A DNA stretch of 64,000 bases from G963665975 sp963665975 (GTDB taxonomy: Bacteria > Bacteroidota > Rhodothermia > Rhodothermales > Bin80). Shown here piece by piece: positions 14,718 to 23,127 of the stretch. Where the stretch lies: the NCBI GenBank assembly GCA_963665975.1, contig OY762508.1:2046001-2110000 (forward strand), in the 5' to 3' direction. The translations under genes were made by a program, and so were the position numbers. How positions within the stretch are numbered: position 1 is the first letter of the stretch; each line of letters begins with the position of its first letter. The notes below the pieces were generated by a model, which was not told the DNA's origin, searched no databases, and saw only the letters and a program-made list of their open reading frames with translations.

Positions 14718-17075
14718 TCAGAACGCCTCGGGGATCGGCCCGTCATAGTCGTCCGGGCCGCCATCGCCGATCGCCCCGGCCGGGACACCGGTGGAACGGC
14801 GATACGTGGACAGGTTTTCGAAGCGGGCGCAGTGTTTGAGGAAGGCCAGTTTCGCGGTTCCGGTAGGGCCGTTGCGCTGTTTGCCAATGATGATTTCGCC
14901 GATCCCCTCCAGGGATTCGCCGTTGTCATCGTACTGGATCCCATACATCTCTGCGCGATAGATGAAGGCCACCACGTCGGCATCCTGCTCAATGGAGCCA
15001 CTCTCGCGCAAGTCGGAAAGAATCGGTCGCTTGTTCTTCGGTCGCGATTCGACGGAGCGGTTGAGCTGGCTGAGCGCGATCACGGGAATGTTGAGCTCCT
15101 TGGCCAGGGCTTTCAGAGAGCGCGAAATCTGCGCTATCTCCTGTTCCCGGTTGCTGTTCCGGTTGCCTGAATTGGTGCCGTGCATGAGCTGCAGGTAATC
15201 CACGATAACGAGCCCGATGCCATGTTGGGATCTGAGGCGTCGCGCCTTGGCCCGTAGCTCGAGTATGCCCAGTCCGGGTGTGTCGTCCAGAAAGATGGAG
15301 CTCTCGCTCAAGTTGCTCGAGGCATGCACTAGGTTCTCAAAGTCCTTCTGGCCAAGTCTGCCGGTGCGTGCATCCTGGGCGTTGACGCGCGCCTCTGCAG
15401 TGATCAGGCGCTGGCCAAGCTGCTGTGCGCTCATTTCGAGCGAGAAGATGGCCACGCCTGTGGGGCGCTCCCGGTGCATAGCGGCATTGCGCGCGCAGGC
15501 CAGCGCGAACGCCGTGTTGTGCACGCACACGTCGTCTGCGACAAAGTTGTGCGTCTCCGGAATCGTCAGGTCGTAGACAGGCTTGATACCCAAAGCCTCG
15601 ATAGAGACGATTTCGTCCCAGTAGATTTCGGGTTGACCAGCGGCCACACTTGCTGGCAGCGCCGGTTCTTCAAGGCCGATTCGCGTGGCAAACAGTGCGA
15701 CCGAGCGCGTCTCGGAAATGGTGAGTCGGGATCCGTTTCGGCGGGCAAGCACGCCAAAGCGCAAGAGCAGATGCTGCACGTCGCGGGCAAACCGGGGACT
15801 TTTCGTCCAGAGTCCGATCTGGCGCCTGCCGTTGGCCAGGGGCGACACATGTCCGCTGCGCAAGAACAGGCGCCGGAGAAACAGCGCGACAAGCGGCTCC
15901 TTCAGCGCAAGCACCACGGCAGGTACGCGGATCTGTTGGGCGAGTCGAGGCGTTGCGATGGCAACCGTGTCACCGGAGGATTCTTCGGTGCGCGGCGCGC
16001 CGCTCCCGATTGTGGCATCGGCCAGGGCCAACACCTGTGATGCAGGCAGGCTCTGATTTCCGAAGACGGGCAGCACACGAGGAACGGCGAGGCGGTCTCC
16101 CGGACGAAGGAAAGAAAGCGGCTGCCAGCCGTCCGGGGAAAGGAACGGGTGCGACAACGTCGTATCCACGCGCCGCCCGAGGCGCGTGGTCACCCGGAAA
16201 ACCGGCTTGAGACCATCGTAAATGAAGGCCGAGGGTTGCGTAGTGTAGAAGCGTCCATCCCCCCGCAACGTCAGGACATCCGCCTCCCCGAGCGCATGGA
16301 TGCTCTCGATAGTGGCCAGAGATCCGTCGGCCAGGAGGATTTCGGCATCGAAGGCAAGGCATTTGCCCATAGACGGCCGCGCGGCGATGATGACAAGATC
16401 GGAGTTCTGCCAGCCACCGGTCAGCCGATCCAGCGCGCTAAATCCGCTAGGCACGCCCGTGACTCCGTCCGAACGCCCACGGATGGACTCCAGATGATAA
16501 AGCGTGTCCATGAGCACCTTCTTGAGCGGATCAGCAGATCGGCGCAACTGTGACTCAGAAATCTGAAACAGGTCCGATTCCGCCTGATCCAATAATTCGA
16601 AGGCGTCGGCTGCCGGGTCGTACGCTTGCCCTATGCGCTGCGACATCGTTTCGATGAGCGTCCGCAGCAAGGATTTCTCTACAACAATACGGGCATGGTG
16701 CTCTACGTTTGCCGCGGAGGCGACCAGCGTGGACAAGTCGGAGAGATAGTATGCTCCACCAACCGCCTCCAGGTCGCCTTGCCGTCGCAGCTCTTCCGTG
16801 ACCGTAATGAGGTCCACGGGCGTATTGCGCTTGAACAGGCCGCGCATGGCCACGTAAATCTTCTCATGCTTCGGTTGATAAAAGGCTTCCGGCTCCAGGA
16901 CCGCAATTACGCTGGCAAGGGCGTCCTTCTCCAGCAGCATGGCGCCCAACACGGCCTGCTCGACGTCGACGGCCTGCGGCGGGACGCGGCCCGCCTGCCC
17001 ACGCAGGGAGACGTCTGTAGACGCACGCACGGGTCGGGTGTCCCGGTCCGAGGAATGTTCGGTTGGTTCAGGCAT
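14718..17075 (-). CDS. dnaB: Replicative DNA helicase DnaB with intein
   Basis: The 785-residue precursor consists of a normal DnaB of about 503 residues interrupted by a 282-residue intein (residues 239-520). The N-terminal primase-interacting domain contains VPPQAVDVEQAVLGAMLLE. The RecA-like domain starts at TGVPSGFSALDRLTGGW and has Walker A split as ARPSMGK / TAFALA and Walker B GLVIVDYLQLM. It ends with DLRESGSIEQDADVVAFIYR and a G/P-rich tail. After protein splicing it forms the hexameric fork helicase. It is convergent with the tRNA cluster and lies downstream of the uracil-DNA glycosylase gene on the same strand. Confidence 0.95.
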   Translation of the reverse strand: MPEPTEHSSDRDTRPVRASTDVSLRGQAGRVPPQAVDVEQAVLGAMLLEKDALASVIAVLEPEAFYQPKHEKIYVAMRGLFKRNTPVDLITVTEELRRQGDLEAVGGAYYLSDLSTLVASAANVEHHARIVVEKSLLRTLIETMSQRIGQAYDPAADAFELLDQAESDLFQISESQLRRSADPLKKVLMDTLYHLESIRGRSDGVTGVPSGFSALDRLTGGWQNSDLVIIAARPSMGKCLAFDAEILLADGSLATIESIHALGEADVLTLRGDGRFYTTQPSAFIYDGLKPVFRVTTRLGRRVDTTLSHPFLSPDGWQPLSFLRPGDRLAVPRVLPVFGNQSLPASQVLALADATIGSGAPRTEESSGDTVAIATPRLAQQIRVPAVVLALKEPLVALFLRRLFLRSGHVSPLANGRRQIGLWTKSPRFARDVQHLLLRFGVLARRNGSRLTISETRSVALFATRIGLEEPALPASVAAGQPEIYWDEIVSIEALGIKPVYDLTIPETHNFVADDVCVHNTAFALACARNAAMHRERPTGVAIFSLEMSAQQLGQRLITAEARVNAQDARTGRLGQKDFENLVHASSNLSESSIFLDDTPGLGILELRAKARRLRSQHGIGLVIVDYLQLMHGTNSGNRNSNREQEIAQISRSLKALAKELNIPVIALSQLNRSVESRPKNKRPILSDLRESGSIEQDADVVAFIYRAEMYGIQYDDNGESLEGIGEIIIGKQRNGPTGTAKLAFLKHCARFENLSTYRRSTGVPAGAIGDGGPDDYDGPIPEAF
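15516..16361 (-). mobile_element. DnaB intein with degenerate homing endonuclease
   Basis: The intein starts with Cys at precursor residue 239 (block A CLAFDAEILLADG) and has block B as DTTLSHPFLSPDGW. It ends with VYDLTIPETHNFVADDVCVHN (quoted in part), i.e. His-Asn, followed by extein Thr. The insertion site is the Walker A lysine/threonine junction. Between the splicing halves lie about 135 residues that resemble a LAGLIDADG endonuclease (SPRFARDVQHLLLRFGVLAR). The two expected acidic motifs read TIGSG and FLRSGHV, with Ser where the catalytic Asp should be, so the nuclease is probably inactive. The termini resemble the Rhodothermus marinus DnaB intein as I recall it. Confidence 0.93.
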
Positions 17076-17091
17076 TAACCGGTGGAAAGGC

Positions 17092-17847
17092 TCAGGTTTT
17101 CAGGATTGCATCGTAGCGCGCACGCAGCTTCTGGACATCCTCCCACGTAGGGCGTTTCCATTTCGGGTTGCGCAAAAGCGCCGCCGGGTGATAGGTAACC
17201 ATGCACGGGATACCATGAAAGTCGTGAAACTTGCCACGCATGCTGCCGAGCGACGCACGCTTGTCAAGTAACCCATTGCTCGCAATCCTGCCCAGACAGA
17301 GCAGTATCCGGGGCTGGATGAGCGCCAGTTGCCGATACAGGATCGGAAGATGGGCAGCCATTTCGGCTGGCTCCGGATCGCGGTTGCGCGGGGGGCGACT
17401 CTTGAGAATGTTTGTGATAAACACGTCTTCACGCGCGAAGTTGATGGCCGCGAGGATATTCGTTAACAGGCGCCCGGCGCGTCCTACAAACGGTTTCCCT
17501 TGCCGGTCTTCATCGGCGCCGGGCGCTTCGCCGATGATGACGAGGGCGGCATTCGGATTGCCATGGCCGGGAACGGCACGCGTCCGTTGCCGGTCAATCG
17601 GGAGGAGCACGGTGCTCGCCACATAGTCGTGAATCTCCTCCAGGGACATCAGGTTGGCCAGAGGCGATTCGGAGGGTACCAGGGCGTTCATTGCGGTGGA
17701 AAAGGGCGTTTCCTTGACAGCGGAGTCGGGCGACACCCTCTCTTCGGGGAGCGCAAGCGCCGGGTTCTCTTCGCAGTCCATCGCTGCAAGCGCGCCATAC
17801 GCCGCTATCTCGTACACCAGCGCACCGCGCAGGGATTCCAAAGGCAT
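17092..17847 (-). CDS. Family-4-type uracil-DNA glycosylase lacking Fe-S cysteines
   Basis: The core has all family-4 motifs: LVIIGEAPGADEDRQGKPFVGRAG, the uracil-binding TNILKSRPPRNRDPEP and VTYHPAALLRNP (quoted in part). Such enzymes remove uracil from DNA in base excision repair. Known family-4 enzymes hold a 4Fe-4S cluster with four Cys. Here the first pair is absent before RTRAVPGHGNP, the third position is Ser (LKSRPP) and the fourth is missing in EMAAHLPIL. The frame is open to 18003, overlapping coaBC; I prefer the ATG at 17847 (MPLESLRGALVYE). It lies between coaBC and dnaB, all on the minus strand. Confidence 0.86.
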   Translation of the reverse strand: MPLESLRGALVYEIAAYGALAAMDCEENPALALPEERVSPDSAVKETPFSTAMNALVPSESPLANLMSLEEIHDYVASTVLLPIDRQRTRAVPGHGNPNAALVIIGEAPGADEDRQGKPFVGRAGRLLTNILAAINFAREDVFITNILKSRPPRNRDPEPAEMAAHLPILYRQLALIQPRILLCLGRIASNGLLDKRASLGSMRGKFHDFHGIPCMVTYHPAALLRNPKWKRPTWEDVQKLRARYDAILKT

Positions 17848-17992
17848 TGGACCGAGAGCAGTTCTTCCATGAAGATCAGACCATACGAAAGATAGCCGTA
17901 CCCTGAGCCCCCGAACAACAGGAAATACCGACGAAGACGGGATAGTTTTCCGCCAAGTTTCCACAGGTAATCCACATACTGCGGCGCGCGGA

Positions 17993-19216
17993 TTACGAAT
18001 CACCGAAGATTCGCTCGAGCAAGGCCTCGGCTACAGCGCGCTTCGGCATGAGCGGCAACTGGTCAACAGAGCCGTTGTGGCCGAGGATCGTAACACGATT
18101 CGTTTCGAGCCCAAACCCCGCCCCGTCCTCTGTCACGTTGTTGAGAACGACATAATCGAGGTTCTTGGACTCAAGCTTTTGGCGAGCGCTCGCAAGCCCG
18201 TCGGTCGTTTCCATGGCAAAGCCGACCAAGAGTTGCCCGGGCCTTTTGCGTGCTCCAAGGCCAGCCAAAATATCGGGCGTCGGCCGCAAATGGAGAACCA
18301 TTTCTGAGTCCTGTTTTTTGAGCTTGTGATCTGCGGGAGCCCGCGGTGTATAGTCGGCGACCGCCGCGGCCATGAACACGATGTCGACGTCCTCGTGCGC
18401 TTGCACGGCACGGTGCATTTCTTCAGCCGTCGAGACGTCAATCCGGGTTATACCCGGCGGTGTTTGCAGCGACGTCGGCCCGCTTACGAGTGTTACGTCC
18501 GCTCCCCGCGCACGCAGTGCGGTGGCCAGGGCATAGCCCATCATTCCCGTGGAATGATTGGTCAGCACGCGAATTGGGTCTATGGGCTCTCTGGTGGGCC
18601 CGGCGGTGACCAGCGCACGCAGATGGGACAGCGACCCGGGCGATTTTGCCGGAAGCAACTCCAGGATGGTCGTCAGGATTTTTTCCGGCTCCGGTAATCG
18701 TCCGCTGCCAACCTGGCCACTGGCCAGGGGGCCGTGTTCCGGAGGCAGGATGGAGTAGCCGTACTCTTCCAGCCGATCCATGTTGGCGGCCACCGCCGCA
18801 TGGAGTGCCATGTCGTGATCCATGGCCGGACACACGAGTATCGGACAGCGGGCACTGAGCGCCGTGGCGGTCAGCATCGAGTCGCTGAACCCATGCGCCA
18901 GCTTCGCAAGGGTTTGCGCGGTCGCCGGGGCAATCACGAACAGGTCGGCAGAGATACCCAGCGATACATGCTGCGTCCAGGTCTCTGGCGTATCGCCTGG
19001 GAAGACCTCGATCAGCGGCTCGCGTCCAGATAGCGTCCCGAAGGTCAAGGGCGCCACAAACCGGGTGGCAGCTGGTGTCATCAGCACCTGCACGTCGGCT
19101 CCTGCATGCGTGCACAGGCGCACCAGGGCAGCGGCCTTGTACGCAGCGATGCTTCCACATACGCCGAGTAGCAGGAAGCGACCCTTGAGGGGCAAATCCG
19201 CATCGTGAGGAGTCAT
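17993..19216 (-). CDS. coaBC: Bifunctional CoaBC (phosphopantothenoylcysteine synthetase/decarboxylase)
   Basis: The 407-residue protein has the N-terminal flavoprotein decarboxylase CoaC (GVCGSIAAYKAAALVR; CPAMDHDM) and the C-terminal synthetase CoaB (TAGPTREPIDPIRVLTNHSTGMMG, quoted in part; AAVADYTP; VVLNNV near the end). Together they convert 4'-phosphopantothenate and cysteine to 4'-phosphopantetheine in CoA synthesis. The usual PAMN motif reads PAMD; I recall this as a Bacteroidota variant. The start overlaps the gmk stop by 4 bp (ATGA), so the two are translationally coupled. rpoZ, often between them, is absent. Confidence 0.95.
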   Translation of the reverse strand: MTPHDADLPLKGRFLLLGVCGSIAAYKAAALVRLCTHAGADVQVLMTPAATRFVAPLTFGTLSGREPLIEVFPGDTPETWTQHVSLGISADLFVIAPATAQTLAKLAHGFSDSMLTATALSARCPILVCPAMDHDMALHAAVAANMDRLEEYGYSILPPEHGPLASGQVGSGRLPEPEKILTTILELLPAKSPGSLSHLRALVTAGPTREPIDPIRVLTNHSTGMMGYALATALRARGADVTLVSGPTSLQTPPGITRIDVSTAEEMHRAVQAHEDVDIVFMAAAVADYTPRAPADHKLKKQDSEMVLHLRPTPDILAGLGARKRPGQLLVGFAMETTDGLASARQKLESKNLDYVVLNNVTEDGAGFGLETNRVTILGHNGSVDQLPLMPKRAVAEALLERIFGDS

Positions 19217-19794
19217 ATCCGAGGGGTGGTTCCCGCCAGGAATGCTTCGATCAACGTAATCGTTTCTTGTGCAGCCCGGTCCAGACCGTCATTGGTCACC
19301 ACGGCATCGAACCGGTGGGCGTAGGTCATTTCTACGTGCGCACGCGCAAGGCGTTCGCGGAGCGCGCGCGGAGCCTCTGTCGCCCGGCCGCGCAACCGTT
19401 GCTCGAGGGTCTCCAGATCTACCGGGCGCACAAAGATCACAAGGGCGTCTTCGCACGCCCATTCCTTGAGAGCCAGCGCCCCCTTAATGTCAAGATCGAA
19501 AAGAACCGGGTGGCCGGGAGAGGCGCGCTCTGCCTCCGCGCGCAGTGTTCCATACAGACGGCCCGGATAGACTTCTTCGTATTCGAGCAACTGATCTCTG
19601 GCAACAAGGCTGCGGAAGTGCTCCTCCGTAACAAAGCGGTATTCCTTACCGTCCTGTTCGCCAGCCCGCGGCGGCCGTGTAGTGATGGACACGGCGAACG
19701 ACATGGCGGGGAACGCGGCCAGAACCCGTTGGGCCAGAGAGGTCTTGCCTGCCCCGCTGGGTCCCGTGTGTACGATAAACCGTCCGCCGGCCAT
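19213..19794 (-). CDS. gmk: Guanylate kinase
   Basis: This 193-residue enzyme phosphorylates GMP to GDP. It shows the P-loop GPSGAGKTSLAQRV at residues 12-25, the GMP-binding SITTRPPRAGEQDGKEYRFV (residues about 37-56), EYEEVYPGRLYGT, and the lid and C-terminal region FDAVVTNDGLDRA. The length is normal. It leads into coaBC with a 4-bp overlap. Confidence 0.95.
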   Translation of the reverse strand: MAGGRFIVHTGPSGAGKTSLAQRVLAAFPAMSFAVSITTRPPRAGEQDGKEYRFVTEEHFRSLVARDQLLEYEEVYPGRLYGTLRAEAERASPGHPVLFDLDIKGALALKEWACEDALVIFVRPVDLETLEQRLRGRATEAPRALRERLARAHVEMTYAHRFDAVVTNDGLDRAAQETITLIEAFLAGTTPRI

Positions 19795-19849
19795 ATTGTG
19801 AAAGTACTAACGCGAACCCGTCAGGGGCCCGGGGACACAACTGATGTTG

Positions 19850-19937
19850 CGGAGAGGGAGGGATTCGAACCCTCGGTACCCGTCAAAGGTACACTCGCTT
19901 TCCAGGCGAGCCCGTTCGGCCACTCCGGCACCTCTCC
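19850..19937 (-). tRNA. tRNA-Ser(GGA)
   Basis: Read on the minus strand, the acceptor stem GGAGAGG pairs with CCTCTCC with discriminator G. The anticodon arm CTCGC-CTGGAAA-GCGAG gives anticodon GGA, and a long variable arm (class II) follows, as expected for serine. It lies between frr and gmk on the same strand. Confidence 0.94.
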
Positions 19938-19959
19938 GTGGCATGAAATCTACCGGAGG

Positions 19960-20529
19960 CTACACCTCCATGATGTCATCCTTCTTTCGGGACAGGGTGT
20001 GGTCGATCTTTTTCACGAAGGCATCGGTGTCTTGTTGGAGCTGGCCTTCTGCGAGGTAGCGCATGTCTTCGGAAAGGTGTTCGCCTTCCTGGGTAGACTT
20101 GATTTCGATCTTCGCATGACGTCGAATATTGCGCACGGCCACTTTGGCCTCTTCACCAAGCCGTCGGGCGGACTTGACCAGGCTGCGCCTCCGCTCTTCT
20201 GACAATGGCGGAACGGGCACCCGGATAATCGTGCCATCGTTGGACGGGTTGAGCCCCAGATTCCCGGCCTGGATAGCCTTCTCGACATTCTTGAGCGAGG
20301 AAGCATCCCACGGCGTGATAACAATCAGATCCGGCTGCGGCGCGCTCACGGTGGCCATCTGGTCGAGTGGTGTCATGCTGCCGTAGTAGTTTACGCGCAC
20401 ATTCTTCAGCATCGCCGGCGAGGCTCGTCCGGCGCGGATGGTGGTGAGTTCTGCCTTCAGGTGCGAGAGCGTCTTCTCCATGTGCTCTCGTGCGTCCTCA
20501 AGAACCAGTTGTAGGAGTTCATCCAGCAT
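19960..20529 (-). CDS. frr: Ribosome recycling factor
   Basis: The 189-residue protein shows the family features THLKAEL-like SHLKAELTTIRAGRASPAML near the start, YYGSMTPLDQMATVSAPQP, and EERRRSLVKSARRLGEEAKVAVRNIRR. With EF-G it splits post-termination ribosomes. The ATG at 20529 gives the usual N-terminus; the frame is open to 20586. It follows pyrH closely, 35 bp, in the usual rpsB-tsf-pyrH-frr order. Confidence 0.96.
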   Translation of the reverse strand: MLDELLQLVLEDAREHMEKTLSHLKAELTTIRAGRASPAMLKNVRVNYYGSMTPLDQMATVSAPQPDLIVITPWDASSLKNVEKAIQAGNLGLNPSNDGTIIRVPVPPLSEERRRSLVKSARRLGEEAKVAVRNIRRHAKIEIKSTQEGEHLSEDMRYLAEGQLQQDTDAFVKKIDHTLSRKKDDIMEV

Positions 20530-20564
20530 GGAGTGGCCTCCAGAATGACAAGGGATTGCGGGTG

Positions 20565-21299
20565 TTACTTGGGCCTGGCATCCCAATGAACGAGTGTGCC
20601 CAACCGCTCTCCACGAATGATCCGAGCCAGGCTGCCGGGCTTGTTCATGTCAAATACGATGATGGGAAGTGCGGATTCCTTGCAGAGCGTGAAGGCGGTC
20701 ATGTCCATGACACGCAGTCCGAGTCGGATGACATCGTCTCCATGAATGGTAGCATGATGTTCTGCTGTGGGATCCAGTTCCGGGTCAGCGGAAAAGACGC
20801 CATCTACACGCGTTCCCTTGATCAGAACCTGCGCGTCGATTTCCAGGGCGCGCAGGGCAGCCGCTGTGTCCGTGGTAAAATACGGATTTCCGGTCCCGGC
20901 CCCAAAGATAACGACGCGGCCCTTTTCGAGATGCCGGATGGCCCTGCGCCGAATGAAAGGCTCGGCAATCTCTTCCATTTTTATGCTCGACAACAGGCGC
21001 GTGATCAAGCCTTCCTGTTCAAGCGCATCCTGTAGCGCCATGGCGTTCACCATCGTGGCGAGCATCCCCATGTAGTCGCTGTGGGTCCGCGTCATGCCCC
21101 CGTCGGTCCCCTGCGCGCCCCGGTAGATATTGCCGCCGCCGATTACGAGTGCGACCTGTACATTGGCCTGTGCGACCGTCGCGATTTCCTGTGCATAGCG
21201 GGTTAGGATGGCACGATCAATGCCGAAGCTTTTTTCGCCGAGTAGCGCGGCGCCGCTGAGCTTGACCAGGATACGCTCGTAGGAAGCCTGAGTGTCCAT
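20565..21299 (-). CDS. pyrH: UMP kinase
   Basis: The 244-residue amino-acid-kinase-fold enzyme converts UMP to UDP. It shows ILVKLSGAALLGE at the start, VIGGGNIYRG, the UMP-binding TRTHSDYMGMLATMVNAMAL region, IFGAGTGNPYFTTDTAAALRA and a C-terminal KPGSLARIIRGERLGTLV. It is complete and lies between tsf and frr. Confidence 0.96.
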   Translation of the reverse strand: MDTQASYERILVKLSGAALLGEKSFGIDRAILTRYAQEIATVAQANVQVALVIGGGNIYRGAQGTDGGMTRTHSDYMGMLATMVNAMALQDALEQEGLITRLLSSIKMEEIAEPFIRRRAIRHLEKGRVVIFGAGTGNPYFTTDTAAALRALEIDAQVLIKGTRVDGVFSADPELDPTAEHHATIHGDDVIRLGLRVMDMTAFTLCKESALPIIVFDMNKPGSLARIIRGERLGTLVHWDARPK

Positions 21300-21357
21300 T
21301 ACAGGGGCATGGTTGCCGACTGCACGCGCGTCCGACCAACCACCGTGGCGGCTGGCG

Positions 21358-22188
21358 TCAGTCGCCCAGCGCGAATCGGATAAAGGTGCGAATCTCGGCG
21401 CCTGCCTGCCTGAGGAGTTCTCCGACTGTCAGGGACGCATCTTTGACGAATGCCTGCTCGACGAGCACGTGATCCTTGAAGTAGCGCTCCAATTTGCCGT
21501 GTGCGATGCGGTCAAGGATCTTGTCAGGCTTGCCGGAAGCGCGGGCCGCCTCGCGGGCGATTTCCATTTCTTTCTCCTGGACGCTCTGCGGTACGTCGTC
21601 GCGATTCGTAGCCACCGGGTTCAGCGCCGCGACCTGCATGGCCACGTCCCGCCCGGTCGTTTCCACCTGGCCATTCCCCTTCAAGTCCACCAGCACGCCA
21701 AGACGTGCGCCAGGATGGACATAGGACACAACAGTGCCGCCGCCGCTTCGCAGTGTTGCAAACCGCCGGATGCCGAGCTTCTCGCCGATCTTCCCGGTCA
21801 GGTCCGTGAGGACCTCCGAAACACTCCGGCCGCCGCGAAAGGGCAACGCCATCAGGGCGTCGAGATCCTTTGGCGACGCATGCAGGATGATCGCGCCGAT
21901 GTCATTCGCAAACGAGGCGAACTCACTGTTACGAGCAACAAAGTCCGTCTCGCAGTTAATCTCGGCAATGATGCCCGTTGACCCATCTTCGCTGATTTGC
22001 GTTACGACGAGGCCCTGATTAGCCTCGCGGTCTGCACGCTTGGCGGCTACCTTTTGCCCTTTCTTGCGCAGATGGTCGATGGCTTTCTCAAAGTCACCGC
22101 CGGCCGCCTGCAGCGCGCGCTTGGAGTCCATCATGCCAGCGCCGGTCATGTCGCGGAGCTTTTTTACGTCCTTTGCAGAAATGGCCAT
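21358..22188 (-). CDS. tsf: Elongation factor Ts
   Basis: The 276-residue protein begins MAISAKDVKKLRDMTGAGMMDSK (the TDVKxLRExTGAG motif) and has INCETDFVARNSEF, which contacts EF-Tu. It recycles EF-Tu-GDP to EF-Tu-GTP. The reading frame is open to 22356, but the ATG at 22188 gives the standard N-terminus. It lies 37 bp after rpsB. Confidence 0.96.
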   Translation of the reverse strand: MAISAKDVKKLRDMTGAGMMDSKRALQAAGGDFEKAIDHLRKKGQKVAAKRADREANQGLVVTQISEDGSTGIIAEINCETDFVARNSEFASFANDIGAIILHASPKDLDALMALPFRGGRSVSEVLTDLTGKIGEKLGIRRFATLRSGGGTVVSYVHPGARLGVLVDLKGNGQVETTGRDVAMQVAALNPVATNRDDVPQSVQEKEMEIAREAARASGKPDKILDRIAHGKLERYFKDHVLVEQAFVKDASLTVGELLRQAGAEIRTFIRFALGD

Positions 22189-22225
22189 AATGCGTACGAC
22201 GAGTTCTTTACGTGTGCGTGCTTCG

Positions 22226-23017
22226 TCAGGCGCTTGCCCGTTTTTCTTTTTCGGCCTTGCGCGTGGCCTGCTCGATGTCCCGCTGCTTCTTGCCCTGACT
22301 GATCGCACCGGCAATGGTGGCCGTAATGAGGCGTATTGACTTGTGCGCGTCGTCATTGCACGGGATCAGGTAATCGACGAGATCCGGGTCGCAGTTGCTG
22401 TCAACCATGGCAATGATGGGGATGCCCAACTTGCGGGCTTCCGCGACGGCAATGTGCTCCCGGTTAAGATCGACGATGAAGAGTGCTCCCGGCATACGTG
22501 CCATATCGGCTATGCCGCTGAGGTTGCGCTCGAGCTTCATCCGCTCGCGTCCCTTCATCAGGCGCTCCTTTTTCTTGAGTTGCGCCAGCGTGCCGTCTTT
22601 TTCAAGTTTGGCCAGATCTTCCATGCGCCGGATACTCTTCCGGATGGTCTGGAAGTTGGTTAGCATGCCGCCCAGCCAGCGCTCCACGACGTACGGCGAA
22701 CCACATTCCTGCGCCAGCCCCCGGACCGTTTCCTTGGCCTGTTTCTTGGTGCCTACCAGTAAAATGCGCTTTCCCTGCTTCGCAAAGCGCGCGGCAGCGT
22801 CTGCAGCCTTGTCCAGCAGAATCTGCGTCTGGCGAAGATCAATAATGTGGATGCCATTGCGCGCCATGAAGATGTAGGGCTCCATCTTCGGGTTCCAACG
22901 GCTGGTAAGGTGTCCAAAGTGCGTGCCGGCGCGCAAGAGTTCTTCGAGCTCAACTCGATACTTCGAAGGAGTGCCGGCCTGCGGCGGCGCCAAGGATTGG
23001 TCGGTGGTCGATTCCAT
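22226..23017 (-). CDS. rpsB: Small ribosomal subunit protein uS2
   Basis: The 263-residue protein has the uS2 pattern: LLRAGTHFGHLTSRWNPKM, FMARNGIHIIDLRQTQ, ILLVGTKKQAKE, YVVERWLGGMLTNFQTIR and IIAMVDSNCDPDLVDYLIPCNDDA (quoted in part). A short N-terminal extension precedes the core and a charged tail follows. It begins the rpsB-tsf-pyrH-frr run; rpsI and rplM are just upstream on the same strand. Confidence 0.97.
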   Translation of the reverse strand: MESTTDQSLAPPQAGTPSKYRVELEELLRAGTHFGHLTSRWNPKMEPYIFMARNGIHIIDLRQTQILLDKAADAAARFAKQGKRILLVGTKKQAKETVRGLAQECGSPYVVERWLGGMLTNFQTIRKSIRRMEDLAKLEKDGTLAQLKKKERLMKGRERMKLERNLSGIADMARMPGALFIVDLNREHIAVAEARKLGIPIIAMVDSNCDPDLVDYLIPCNDDAHKSIRLITATIAGAISQGKKQRDIEQATRKAEKEKRASA

Positions 23018-23127
23018 GGTGTCGTTGGGTTATTCCGCTACTGCCGTCTCCTGTATGACGAAACCTCTGCCGTGGCAGTGGTCACCCCGCCACACATCGG
23101 GCAGTATGAGTGGTAGAGAAACGCATG

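Noticed and set aside
14536..14748. Reading frame across the tRNA-Arg 3' exon and tRNA-Cys
   Set aside because: It runs through two tRNA structures; the RNA signals explain the sequence fully.
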